This document shows, in pieces, positions 5,841 through 13,874 of a DNA stretch of 22,655 nt. The notes beneath the pieces were generated by a model. The model saw only the letters and a program-made list of their open reading frames with translations, was not told the DNA's origin and did no database searches. The translations under genes were made by a program, and so were the position numbers. Origin of the DNA: a virus; IMG/VR virus record IMGVR_UViG_3300025128_000372, positions 1-22,655 of that record; one strand, 5' to 3'. Position 1 is the stretch's first letter, and every line of letters starts with the position of its first letter.

Positions 5841-7940
5841 ATGACAACAGCGCGACAAGTACAAAGTTGGTTTGAGTCCGCGAAAGACGACACGGGAGAG
5901 TGGCGCTCGGAAGCCAAAGACCTGTATGACCTTGTGGCTTGTCGGCAGTGGACAGCGGCAGAAGAGTCTGAGATTAAGGAAAAGCGGCGTATTCCTATCG
6001 TAATGAACAGAATAGCGCCATTTGTTGACTCTATCGTAGGACAGCAGATTAATAACCGCAAAGAGGTTAGATTCCTCCCCAGAGAGACATCTGACACGCA
6101 GTTAGCGGATATGTATACCGAGGCTTCTCGATGGGCGGACGATTTATGTGATGGTGAGGATGAAGTAACCGATGCTTTCACCGACCTTGTGATAAGCGGC
6201 ATGGGCTGGACAGAAACCCGCATGGATTACAGCACCGACCCAGAAGGTAAGCTGATTACAGCGTCACGCATAGACCCTATCGAGATGTACTGGCCGACTT
6301 CAGACACATCAAGAAATCTTGATAATGGCAAGTGGGTTATCAGGGCGCGGAAGTATCCGGCAGACGAGGCCGAGGACCGCTGGCCTAATATCAAGAATGT
6401 GGCGGGAGAATGGACCGCAGACGATATAGATATGCGCCAACCGCATGATGCGACCAATGCGTGGAAGTATGAGTCGGACAAGTCTAGTTATTTTCCGCAC
6501 GAGCAGATGTATCTTGTGCTACAGGTGCAGTATTACAAAGATGTGCCGATGTACCGAGTGGCTGACCCAGACAGCGGTCAGATTTTAACCGTTAGCCCTG
6601 ACCGTTTAAGCAAAATGCGCGACTACCTGGAAGATATGGGCGTGAAGTTTGTGAAGATCACGCAAAGAAGGTACTTCCAAGCGTTTGTGTGCGGCTCTGA
6701 GCTACTGGAGGATGAGGAAGCCCCAACTCAAAAGGGGTTTACGCTGAAGTGCATGACGGGCAAAAGAGACAGGAATAAGCGCCAATGGTACGGCGTTTGC
6801 AGGGCGCTAAGAGACCCGCAAAAGTTCTCTAATAAGTTCTTTAGTGACATCATGTTTATCCTGGCGACCAATAGAAAAGGCGGTGCGTTTGTAGAAGCTG
6901 ATGCGCTGGCAGATCCAAGAAGGGCAGAGGAAGACTGGGCTAGTCCAGATGCATTGATTAAACTCAACGCAGGCGGTCTCAATAAGGTCCGAGAGCGCGA
7001 TGCGGGCGTATTTCCAGCAGGGCTAGAGCGTTTGATGCAGTATGCGATAGACGCTGTTCCGGCAACGTCCGGCGTAAATGCCGAGATGATAGGCATGGCA
7101 GACAGGAATCAGCCAGCAATCCTAGAGGAATCACGCAAAATATCCGGCCTTACCATACTAGCACCGCTCTTTGACTCTCTAAAAAGACACCAGAGAGAGC
7201 GTGGGCGCATTGTTCTGGACTTTCTAAACAGGTTTATAGCAGATGGGCGGGCAATCAGGATAACAAGTCCGACAGGCGACAGAATGAGCGTACCGTTTAT
7301 GCAAGACCCACAAGCGGCAACCTATGACATTATCGTAGATGAGATGCCGAGTACGCCTAACAGCAAGGCTGAGACGTTTAACGTGCTAACTAAACTCATG
7401 CCCATCATGCAATCAATGGGAATGTCGCCTCCGTCAGATTTAATTAACTATATGCCGCTCCCCGCTACTCTAGTGGAGAAATGGCGTGGAGAACTGGCAC
7501 AGCGCACAGAGCAACCTGACCCACAACAGCAGATGCTACAGGCGGCGACTGAGTTTGAGATGATGAAGCAACAGGCGAATCAACAAGAAGTGCAGATGAA
7601 ATCCCAGCTAGAAATGCTCAAGCTTGAATTTGAGAAAGAAAAGACGGCGATAGCTACGCAGACAAATCAACAGGATGCCGCGCTAAAACAGGGGCAGTTA
7701 CAGCTAGAAGCGCAAATAAAGAGCAAAGAGGCGGAAATCAAGGCGCAGGAAGCGCAGATCAAAGCCGCAGAGCTAGAATTGAAACGGCAGGAGTTGGCGC
7801 TAAAGAGTCAGTCTATGCAAATTGAAGCTACCGCAGACATGATGGACGCACAGGCTAATCTGATGGAAGCCGAGGCCGATATGATAGAGGCGGGAAAGCC
7901 GCCAGACTCCGAAACTAACATTACCGTAAACATGACCTGA
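5841..7940 (+). CDS. Portal protein (P22 gp1-like)
   Basis: The portal forms the dodecameric ring at one capsid vertex through which DNA enters and leaves. At 699 residues it is close to the P22-type portal size. The N-terminal region (about 1-85) has the usual pattern: a charged helix, DLYDLVACRQW, then IPIVMNRIAPFVDSIVGQQ and a basic NNRKEVRF segment. The middle holds the stem/wing region, with VPATSGVNAEMIG near residue 405 and an IRITSPTG loop region near 470. From about 560 the protein becomes a long Gln/Glu/Lys-rich coiled coil, with five near-perfect heptads at 624-658. This matches the C-terminal barrel of P22-like portals. ATG 5841 is preceded by GGAAAG. The following scaffold and capsid genes support the call. 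Confidence 0.92.
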   Translation: MTTARQVQSWFESAKDDTGEWRSEAKDLYDLVACRQWTAAEESEIKEKRRIPIVMNRIAPFVDSIVGQQINNRKEVRFLPRETSDTQLADMYTEASRWADDLCDGEDEVTDAFTDLVISGMGWTETRMDYSTDPEGKLITASRIDPIEMYWPTSDTSRNLDNGKWVIRARKYPADEAEDRWPNIKNVAGEWTADDIDMRQPHDATNAWKYESDKSSYFPHEQMYLVLQVQYYKDVPMYRVADPDSGQILTVSPDRLSKMRDYLEDMGVKFVKITQRRYFQAFVCGSELLEDEEAPTQKGFTLKCMTGKRDRNKRQWYGVCRALRDPQKFSNKFFSDIMFILATNRKGGAFVEADALADPRRAEEDWASPDALIKLNAGGLNKVRERDAGVFPAGLERLMQYAIDAVPATSGVNAEMIGMADRNQPAILEESRKISGLTILAPLFDSLKRHQRERGRIVLDFLNRFIADGRAIRITSPTGDRMSVPFMQDPQAATYDIIVDEMPSTPNSKAETFNVLTKLMPIMQSMGMSPPSDLINYMPLPATLVEKWRGELAQRTEQPDPQQQMLQAATEFEMMKQQANQQEVQMKSQLEMLKLEFEKEKTAIATQTNQQDAALKQGQLQLEAQIKSKEAEIKAQEAQIKAAELELKRQELALKSQSMQIEATADMMDAQANLMEAEADMIEAGKPPDSETNITVNMT
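7710..7814 (+). repeat. Five tandem heptads at the portal C-terminus
   Basis: These 105 bases encode five consecutive 7-residue units of the form A/L-x-I/L-K-x-x-E/S (residues 624-658 of the portal). The DNA copies have diverged, but the protein period is exact. This is a regular coiled coil, as expected for the long helical barrel of a P22-type portal. Confidence 0.7.
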
Positions 7941-7953
7941 CAGGAGGCATGAC

Positions 7954-8838
7954 ATGGCAGAAGAAGATAGGCTCTTAGAGCCGGACCAAAGCGAAGCACC
8001 GACAATCCCCGTTCCCACGGATGAGCCGGAGCCAACGCCGCAACCCGTGGCAGAAGCGCAAGAACCGGAGCAAAAGGAAGACAAGGATTATCGGACGCAA
8101 TACGAAAACGTGCGTAAAGCGTTGCGGGAAGAGCGCCAGAGCAAAGCGGACATACAAAAACACATAGGCGGCATGGAAGAACGTCTGAGAGGGTATGAGA
8201 CGCTAAAAGGTCAGCTAGAGGAGTACCGTAACTCGACTAAGGTGAGCGAGGATAAGACAAAGTACGAAGAAGATCCCGCCGGATACCTTAAAGACAGGGT
8301 GGACGGACTTGCTAAACAGCAGGAAGATTTTATCAACGGGACACACCAAGCGAATCAAGAGCTAGAGTCGCAACGGCAGGAAATTGAGTTCATACGCTCT
8401 CAGGCGCAGGAGTACGCCAGACAAAATCCAGACTACGAGAGCGCTTTTAAATTTACGCAAGACCAAAGACGGTCCGAGCTTAACGCTATGGGTATTGCGG
8501 ACGAGCATCACGCCCAAATAATGGACGCAGAAGCGATCCAGCTAGCAAGACAGGCTATGCAAAACGGTCAGAACCCTGCGGAGTTGCTACACAATATTGC
8601 AAAGGTCAAAGGCTATAGCGGCCCAGTAGCGCCGGATGCGTCAACAACTGCGCCGACTGGCAACGGAGCAAGAGGCAATGAAGCAAGCTTGCAACGCCTG
8701 GAGGAAGGGCAGAGAGCCGCCGCCACACTAAGCAATGGTGGACAAAGCGATGATAGTCTGCTAAAAAGTATAGAAAGAATGACGGATGATGAGTTTGATA
8801 AATTCTGGGATTCAGAAGTTAAGCCAACATACCGTTAG
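7954..8838 (+). CDS. Capsid scaffolding protein
   Basis: A scaffold guides coat-protein assembly into the procapsid and then leaves. The evidence is position and composition: the gene lies between portal and major capsid genes, as in P22 (gp8). The 294-residue product is highly charged and almost entirely helical after a Pro/Glu-rich disordered start (residues 5-45). Coiled-coil segments lie at about 48-95 and 115-165. A Gly/Ala-rich loop around 225-250 leads to an acidic and aromatic C-terminal helix (MTDDEFDKFW, about 275-285), the sort of end that docks to coat protein. A strong AGGAGG at 7942-7947 precedes the ATG. There is no sign of a protease domain, so it is a stand-alone scaffold. 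Confidence 0.82.
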   Translation: MAEEDRLLEPDQSEAPTIPVPTDEPEPTPQPVAEAQEPEQKEDKDYRTQYENVRKALREERQSKADIQKHIGGMEERLRGYETLKGQLEEYRNSTKVSEDKTKYEEDPAGYLKDRVDGLAKQQEDFINGTHQANQELESQRQEIEFIRSQAQEYARQNPDYESAFKFTQDQRRSELNAMGIADEHHAQIMDAEAIQLARQAMQNGQNPAELLHNIAKVKGYSGPVAPDASTTAPTGNGARGNEASLQRLEEGQRAAATLSNGGQSDDSLLKSIERMTDDEFDKFWDSEVKPTYR

Positions 8839-8889
8839 TCGTGGCCTACGTTATCGGCATTATCGCAGGGGTGCGTTACACCAATTCGC

Positions 8890-8917
8890 TAGACAGCGTG
8901 AAGTCTAATCGTATTAA
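8890..8917 (+). promoter_or_regulatory. Possible promoter before the major capsid gene
   Basis: The 102-base gap between scaffold and capsid genes holds TAGACA (8890-8895; five of six -35 bases) and TATTAA (8912-8917; four of six -10 bases) with a 16-base spacer. Transcription would begin near 8924, just before the GAGGG ribosome-binding site. A dedicated capsid promoter makes sense for a highly expressed gene. The match is modest and could be chance. Confidence 0.25.
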
Positions 8918-8940
8918 CAACTCAATGAGGGTATAGCAAT

Positions 8941-10032
8941 ATGGCTACATCAAATTGGGGTGTAAACGATGCGGAAGCCGTTAAACTCTGGTCTCGCAAG
9001 ACCATGCATGAGGCGCTTAAAACCACCTATGCATCGCGTTTTATGGGATCGGACAGCAATGCTTTGTGTCAGATAGTAGACGATACAAGCAAAAGCTCAG
9101 GAGACCGTGTACGGAATATACTTCGTATGCAGTTGACTGGTAGCGGTGTCCAAGGCGACAGCACCCTTGAAGGAAACGAAGAAGCTCTCGTGACCTACAC
9201 TGACGACCTACTGGTCGATCAGCTACGTCATGCGGTAAGGTCAGGCGGTAAAATGTCTGAACAACGTGTGCCGTTCGAAGTGCGCGAAGAAGCTAGAATG
9301 GCTCTCACCGATTGGTGGGCCGACACTTATGACACTTGGTTCTTTAATCAACTGTCTGGTAATAGCGGAGTCAGTGATACTCGTTTGACGGGTAACAACT
9401 CAGCTAGTGCGCCAGACTCAGGCCACCAGATTTTCGCTGGTGTGGCGACAGCCGAATCAAACCTATCAGCAAACTCTACACAGACATTCTCTCTGGCTGT
9501 GATAGACAAAGCTGTATTGGCGGCTCGAACCACTACGCCTGTGATTAGACCCATTAACAATCAGCAAGAAGCTGGCAAACATCAATTCGTTATGTTCATA
9601 ACGCCAGAACAACACTTTGACTTGCGTCAATCGACCAGCGATGGTCAATATGGCGACATTCAGAAGTATGCTCTGGCGGCTAATGCATCCGAGAAGAATC
9701 CTCTCCTCAGTGGTGCAATAGGCGTATATAACGGAGTGGTCATGCATGAGACTTCCCGTATGTATACGGGTGCTGGGGCAAGCGGAACGGCGAATACGCT
9801 AGGACGGGCTGTGCTTTGCGGAGCGCAAGCGGCTGTTATGGCGTTTGGTCGAGGCTACACTCAGAACCGTATGGAATGGGTCGAGGAAATGTTTGACTAC
9901 GGCAACCAGTTAGGCGTATCGACGGGCTGTATTTGTGGACTTAAAAAGACACGATACAACTCGAAAGATTTTGCTACTATGGTTGTTTCATCTTCTCATA
10001 GTGATGCGGCTCGAAACGCATCGCAACGATAG
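8941..10032 (+). CDS. Major capsid protein, N4-gp56 family
   Basis: This protein builds the icosahedral head. Its 363 residues show the N4-gp56 major capsid pattern: an N-terminal WGVNDAEAVKLWSRKT then FMGSDSNALCQ, with the segment DRVRNILRMQLTGSGVQGD near 55-75. DDLLVDQLRHAVRSGGKMSEQRVPF follows (about 88-115), then a helical EEARMALTDWWAD. Later come FVMFITPEQHFDLR (about 217-230) and YNGVVMHETSR (about 260-270). The C-terminal region includes ALCGAQAA-like and EMFDYGNQLGVSTG segments typical of these HK97-fold capsids. ATG 8941 is preceded by GAGGG. The P22 coat protein is a different family, so the capsid and the P22-like portal/tail appear to come from a mosaic lineage. No obvious maturation-cleavage prodomain is seen. 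Confidence 0.93.
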   Translation: MATSNWGVNDAEAVKLWSRKTMHEALKTTYASRFMGSDSNALCQIVDDTSKSSGDRVRNILRMQLTGSGVQGDSTLEGNEEALVTYTDDLLVDQLRHAVRSGGKMSEQRVPFEVREEARMALTDWWADTYDTWFFNQLSGNSGVSDTRLTGNNSASAPDSGHQIFAGVATAESNLSANSTQTFSLAVIDKAVLAARTTTPVIRPINNQQEAGKHQFVMFITPEQHFDLRQSTSDGQYGDIQKYALAANASEKNPLLSGAIGVYNGVVMHETSRMYTGAGASGTANTLGRAVLCGAQAAVMAFGRGYTQNRMEWVEEMFDYGNQLGVSTGCICGLKKTRYNSKDFATMVVSSSHSDAARNASQR

Positions 10033-10046
10033 GGGGGTAAGCAAAA

Positions 10047-10469
10047 ATGGCACATTTAACTGCTGATGCAATGACCGCTGGCCCCGCTCCTGCCATTCAC
10101 GCAGGGATAAACGCTCAGATATGTAAATTCAGCATGGGGGCAACCTCGTCTGGATCACTGACTGTAAGCCTGACACCATTGCCCGCAGGGGCAGAAATTG
10201 TTGGGGTTAAGTCCGTGCAATCTAATACGATTGGTACAGGCGGAGAGCTTATATCCGTATATGCGACGATTGGCGGAACCAAGGTCCAGAACTATATAAC
10301 TAGTGCGGCTTCGGGTATCGTTGTCGAGCAAAATGGTCAGGAGATTGGACAAAGGCTAACAGCTAGTGCAAACGCTGTTTTCTCTTTGACTAATCAAGTG
10401 GGTACAGGAACAGCTTCCTGCGACTTCACGGTGATCATCGAGTATTTGACACAGAAACGAGGCGATTAA
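10047..10469 (+). CDS. Small beta-rich virion protein, possible head decoration, 140 residues
   Basis: Lies 14 bases after the capsid gene with a strong AGGGGGG (10031-10037). The product is rich in Gly, Ser, Thr, Val and Ile with alternating hydrophobic residues, so a beta-sandwich is likely. Two short cysteine-containing patches (AQICKF near 24-29 and TASCDF near 122-127) are present. It has no signal peptide or membrane segment. Position right after the capsid gene suggests a head-decoration or head-surface protein. The high Ser/Thr content and the sugar-transferase genes just downstream make it one candidate glycan acceptor; that is inference. A minor tail protein is the alternative. Confidence 0.6.
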   Translation: MAHLTADAMTAGPAPAIHAGINAQICKFSMGATSSGSLTVSLTPLPAGAEIVGVKSVQSNTIGTGGELISVYATIGGTKVQNYITSAASGIVVEQNGQEIGQRLTASANAVFSLTNQVGTGTASCDFTVIIEYLTQKRGD

Positions 10470-10482
10470 TGGCGTATCTGGC

Positions 10483-10498
10483 GGTGGGTTAATCCACC
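10483..10498 (+). terminator. Hairpin after the capsid-region genes, possible weak terminator
   Basis: GGTGG (10483-10487) pairs with CCACC (10494-10498), plus one G-U pair and a TTAA loop. TGTCAGTTTTAG follows, so the T-tract is short and displaced. It could partly terminate head-gene transcripts before the sugar cassette, or protect the 3' end of the abundant capsid mRNA. Confidence 0.4.
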
Positions 10499-10532
10499 TG
10501 TCAGTTTTAGCCTAAACCGTCGGTTATGTCAG

Positions 10533-10555
10533 GGGGGTGGCGAAAGTCACTCCCC
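10533..10555 (+). promoter_or_regulatory. GAAA-capped hairpin in the leader of the glycosyltransferase cassette
   Basis: GGGG (10533-10536) pairs with CCCC (10552-10555) and GTG with CAC across one bulged T. A G-U and a C-G pair close a GAAA tetraloop (10542-10545), a stable GNRA type. The stem covers the in-frame GTG at 10537 and sits just before the AGAGGA site at 10564-10569. This favours the ATG at 10579 as the real start. The hairpin may end transcription, mark RNA processing, or regulate cassette translation. Confidence 0.45.
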
Positions 10556-10578
10556 ACCTTTATAGAGGACAGGACTAT

Positions 10579-12045
10579 ATGGGTAAACTGATAGGCGATG
10601 TCATGGAGGATCTGCAAAAGACGCAAGTCGAGTGCAGTGAGAACAATGACTTCGAAAAGCTACAGGTCGTTATAGACGGCTACCATCAGTTATTGTTGGA
10701 AGCCCCACACGATCCCTACATCATATTTCAACTCGGTACAGCACACCTCCAGAAGCAAGATTACGGCGTAGCGCTGGTCATCCTGCAACGGGTTCTTGAC
10801 TACCTGCCGGATAACTCCCATGTGTGGAGTAACATCGGTTGTTGTTATCGAGCAATACATATGCTTCCCCAGGCTAGAGACTGTTTTATGAAGTCTTTGA
10901 TGTTGGAGGAGAAAGCAGAAACCTACTCTAATCTTGCATCATCTTATGTCAATGAGGATGCGCCAGAGGAGGGATGGCCGTATGCCATTAAAGCGATGGA
11001 GCTAGAGCCGGAAACAGCGAAGGCAAGATGGAACGGAAGTCTGTTACAGCTAGAGATGCGGAACTGGAAGGAAGGCTTTGCTCTGTACGATGCGGGGTTT
11101 TTCTGTGGTGAGCGTGGGCTGAGAAGCTATAGCAATGATACGCCGGACAGCACGGACTGGTTTGACGGCAATCTGCAATCAGGCAAAACGCTGGCGCTCT
11201 GGGACGAGCAGGGGCTAGGGGATAGGCTATTAGCGGCAGGATTGCTCCCAAAGCTCGAAAAAGCGAATCTCGACATCATCTTAGAATGTCATCCGAGGCT
11301 AGAGGCTATCTACAAGCGGTCTTTTCCGTGGATTAACAAGATATATCCGACAGCCAAGAAATCGTTCATAGAGTGGCCGAAAGAACATCCGGTAGGCCAG
11401 AAATCTGCGGTATTCAGCCTTGCTAAGCACTTCTGGAAAACAGAAGCGGATATGAGCACACGGTCTTATTTAAAGCCGAACCCAGAGCTACTGGAAATGT
11501 ATCGCAAGCAGTTCGAGGCGCTTGGTCCGCCGCCCTACTACGGGTTGAGTTGGAAAGGTGGCGCACTAAAAACCAACACGCAATATCGGTCAATGAAGCT
11601 GGGCTGGTTCGAGAACGTGATAAAACGAGCGGGCGGAACGTGGATCTCGATGCAGTACCATGAGGATGCTAAAGAGAAAGTGGAACGGATGAGGGAGAAG
11701 ACAGGGCTTCCGATATTCCATTGTGATGCGGCGCAGGAAATGGATTACGACCATACGCTGTCCGCTCTGGCGGCACTAGACCACACGATTACTTGCTGTA
11801 ACACGGTAGTTCATACCTGTGGCGCGGCGGGTTTGAAATGCACGGTGCTTGTGCCAAAGAAACGGGCTTGGCGCTATCCGGCTGGCCCGTACTTCCCCTG
11901 GTACTCCGACGATATCGTCATGTTCCACCAGACCACAGATCAAGAGTGGAAAGAGGTTTTAGAGGTTTTAGGAGGGTCGCTCGAAAATGCGTACAATCAT
12001 AATAGGTCACGGTCCATCGATTCTAAGACAGAAACTCGGCAGTGA
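10579..12045 (+). CDS. TPR-repeat glycosyltransferase (GT9/GT41-like)
   Basis: Two modules are visible. Residues about 20-170 are tetratricopeptide-like helical repeats, with units such as DPYIIFQLGTAHLQKQDY and NSHVWSNIGCCYRAI. Residues about 210-470 are a GT-B-type sugar-transferase domain of the kind found behind TPRs in bacterial and phage proteins. It has LALWDEQGLGDRL near 205-217, GLSWKGG near 322-328, and a donor-site region reading ITCCNTVVHTCGAAG, then KKRAWRYPAGPYFPWYSDD. I start at ATG 10579 behind AGAGGA rather than GTG 10537, which lies in a hairpin. The product has 488 residues and would be cytoplasmic. It begins a four-gene overlapping cassette; its end overlaps the next gene by 59 bases. 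Sugar and acceptor are not predictable. Confidence 0.75.
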   Translation: MGKLIGDVMEDLQKTQVECSENNDFEKLQVVIDGYHQLLLEAPHDPYIIFQLGTAHLQKQDYGVALVILQRVLDYLPDNSHVWSNIGCCYRAIHMLPQARDCFMKSLMLEEKAETYSNLASSYVNEDAPEEGWPYAIKAMELEPETAKARWNGSLLQLEMRNWKEGFALYDAGFFCGERGLRSYSNDTPDSTDWFDGNLQSGKTLALWDEQGLGDRLLAAGLLPKLEKANLDIILECHPRLEAIYKRSFPWINKIYPTAKKSFIEWPKEHPVGQKSAVFSLAKHFWKTEADMSTRSYLKPNPELLEMYRKQFEALGPPPYYGLSWKGGALKTNTQYRSMKLGWFENVIKRAGGTWISMQYHEDAKEKVERMREKTGLPIFHCDAAQEMDYDHTLSALAALDHTITCCNTVVHTCGAAGLKCTVLVPKKRAWRYPAGPYFPWYSDDIVMFHQTTDQEWKEVLEVLGGSLENAYNHNRSRSIDSKTETRQ

Positions 12046-12637
12046 GATAGATCGCCACGATCAAATAATCAGGATGAAGCGCCATTCGGATCTACCGAAG
12101 CTTCGCCCAGACTTGTACGGAAGCAGAACAGACGTAGTGGTGTCATCCATGACGCTTGGACGAGTAATTATGGATGCCTGGGAAGGTGTAAAAGACTTCT
12201 GGCTGTTTGACGATACCCGTACTGAGAACGAAAGCGATAAAACATTACCGCAGGATGCTAACGTTTATTGCGATAGGGATGTATGCCGCTTCTGGCGTAC
12301 TCAGTATAGACGCTTGCGAAAAGACTATGTGAAGGCCGACAGTCAAAAGCTGATAGACGGTGTATCGGACAACAAAGGACATTTACATCCGTCTGCGGGA
12401 ACCCATGCGATTTTGTACGCCATGCATAAAGCGAACCCAGAAGAGATACAACTGCACGGGTTCGACAACATCCTCTCCGGCACTCACGACTGGTCAATTA
12501 CACGGGGCCATGAGTATAAGGAATACCCAGACCACAACTGGCCCGCCGAGTCACAGATGTTAGACCTGCTGTGCAGGGTGTACGGATACCAGATGGAAAA
12601 AGGCGATACAGGGAGCGCTTTACTCAATGCAATTTAA
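11987..12637 (+). CDS. GT29 / sialyltransferase-like glycosyltransferase
   Basis: The 216-residue product resembles the core of family GT29 sialyltransferases. A start I-I-G-H-G-P-S-I (residues 4-11) precedes G-x-x-ID-x-x-D-x-IIRMK (about 18-31), the nucleotide-sugar-binding L-motif pattern. HPSAGTHAILYAM (134-146) and LHGFDN (156-161) later match the S-motif region (P-S-x-G and G-F-D). It lacks the signal anchor of eukaryotic enzymes and should be cytoplasmic. Such compact versions occur in phages and bacteria, where the actual donor is often unknown, so sialic acid transfer should not be assumed. ATG 11987 has a strong AGGAGGG at 11970-11976 inside the previous gene. It overlaps the next gene by 11 bases. 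Confidence 0.72.
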   Translation: MRTIIIGHGPSILRQKLGSEIDRHDQIIRMKRHSDLPKLRPDLYGSRTDVVVSSMTLGRVIMDAWEGVKDFWLFDDTRTENESDKTLPQDANVYCDRDVCRFWRTQYRRLRKDYVKADSQKLIDGVSDNKGHLHPSAGTHAILYAMHKANPEEIQLHGFDNILSGTHDWSITRGHEYKEYPDHNWPAESQMLDLLCRVYGYQMEKGDTGSALLNAI

Positions 12638-13874
12638 GTTTGTAACGTCGATGAACCGCCGTATGTACGATGAATACGGCGAGATAATGATGGATACTTT
12701 TAGTCAGTTCTGGCCCGCAGGCGAGTTACACGTTTACACGGAGGATGAGTTCTTCCCCTACAATAATTCGCGCATTGTCTACCATGACTTAATGAAGGTG
12801 GATGGCATACAGAATTTCCTCGACGGCGTGTCCCACTTCCCAATATTTCACGGGCTTGTAAACGAGACGATCCAGTACAAATATAACGTCAATGCGTTTT
12901 GCCGAAAGGTATACGCGCAGATCGATGCTGCGAAGGACTACAAAGGCTACCTATTCTGGATAGACACAGACATCAGGACGTTCAGGGCGATCCCCGCAGT
13001 AAGGCTCGAAAACTGGATGAGTGGTAACTTTATGGCCGTTATGCGGCGTAAAACATGGCATCTATGTAGTTCTTTTGTTGGCTGGGATTGCGCCCATTCG
13101 TTCAGCGACGGCTGGTTCAAGCATTACAAGAATATGTACGACTCTGGCGGCATATTCATGTTAAGCCAATGGGACGACGCATTTGTGCTAGAGAAGACGC
13201 TAGAGGATTTGGTAGGTGTTAATGACATAGCGGAGAATGTGACCGGCGAGGGGCCGTATAACGTGTTTGACGGGGTGTTTGACAAGTATGCGACACACGA
13301 CAAAGGGCCAACGAAACACGCAGTCAGGTACATACATTTACTGGAAATCGTCAAACAGATGCAACCGAAAAGAATACTGGAAGTCGGAACGTGGAATGGC
13401 GCGAGGGCAAGGCAAATGCTGGAGCTTAGTCCGAAGTCAGAGTATTTTGGGTTTGACTTGTTCGAGGAGGCTAGCGACGAGACGGACAAGGCAGAGAAAA
13501 ACGTGAAAAAACACTACAGTTTAGAAGAGGTGAAAGAGCGCCTAAACGATGTGAACGCAACGCTGTATCGCGGCGACAGCAAACAACAGCTAAAAAGATA
13601 CCTGAAAGAGCATGGCGAAAATTCGGCAGACTGTGTTTTTATCGACGGCGGGCATAGCGTGGAAACCATAAAAAGCGACTACAAGTACGCGAAAAAGATA
13701 GTGCAGAAAGGCGGAATTGTCATTTTCGATGACTTCTATACGGAAATGCCGGAAGAAGAACTAAAACAGTATGGGGCGCAGGAAGTGTTGGAAGGCGAAG
13801 AATATTACCTGATGCCTACCAGGGACCATGTAAAAGGCGGAGGCAGAGTGCAAATGGCGGTAGTCCAATGTTAA
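12627..13874 (+). CDS. Fused glycosyltransferase - SAM-dependent methyltransferase
   Basis: A 415-residue two-domain enzyme. Residues 1 to about 220 look like a GT-A sugar transferase. They contain a central DxD metal site D113-T114-D115 in YLFWIDTDIRTF, a start FKFVTSMNRRMYDEYG, and DSGGIFMLSQWDDAFVLE near 171-188. Residues about 240-415 are a class I methyltransferase of the Methyltransf_24 kind: motif I ILEVGTWNG (250-258), DLFEE after it, FIDGGH (338-343), and VIFDDF (365-370). The simplest reading is that one chain adds a sugar and methylates it or a neighbouring glycan. The gene is uninterrupted, with no frameshift at the junction. It overlaps both neighbours (11 and 7 bases). Function is inferred from motifs. 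Confidence 0.78.
   Translation: MQFKFVTSMNRRMYDEYGEIMMDTFSQFWPAGELHVYTEDEFFPYNNSRIVYHDLMKVDGIQNFLDGVSHFPIFHGLVNETIQYKYNVNAFCRKVYAQIDAAKDYKGYLFWIDTDIRTFRAIPAVRLENWMSGNFMAVMRRKTWHLCSSFVGWDCAHSFSDGWFKHYKNMYDSGGIFMLSQWDDAFVLEKTLEDLVGVNDIAENVTGEGPYNVFDGVFDKYATHDKGPTKHAVRYIHLLEIVKQMQPKRILEVGTWNGARARQMLELSPKSEYFGFDLFEEASDETDKAEKNVKKHYSLEEVKERLNDVNATLYRGDSKQQLKRYLKEHGENSADCVFIDGGHSVETIKSDYKYAKKIVQKGGIVIFDDFYTEMPEEELKQYGAQEVLEGEEYYLMPTRDHVKGGGRVQMAVVQC

Noticed and set aside
5771-5844. Programmed frameshift at the C5-A8 run in the lysine-rich gene
   Set aside because: The +1 frame runs only to a stop at 5842-5844 and the -1 frame stops sooner. Neither joins a meaningful protein, so slippage is possible but unsupported.
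8839-8940. TTATCGGCA/TTATCGCAG direct repeat and CGCT/AGCG hairpin in the scaffold-capsid gap as a terminator
   Set aside because: The hairpin stem has only four base pairs and no T-tract follows.
10537-10578. GTG at 10537 as start of the TPR-glycosyltransferase
   Set aside because: The GTG lies inside a stable hairpin with no correctly spaced ribosome-binding site. ATG 10579 follows AGAGGA at proper distance.
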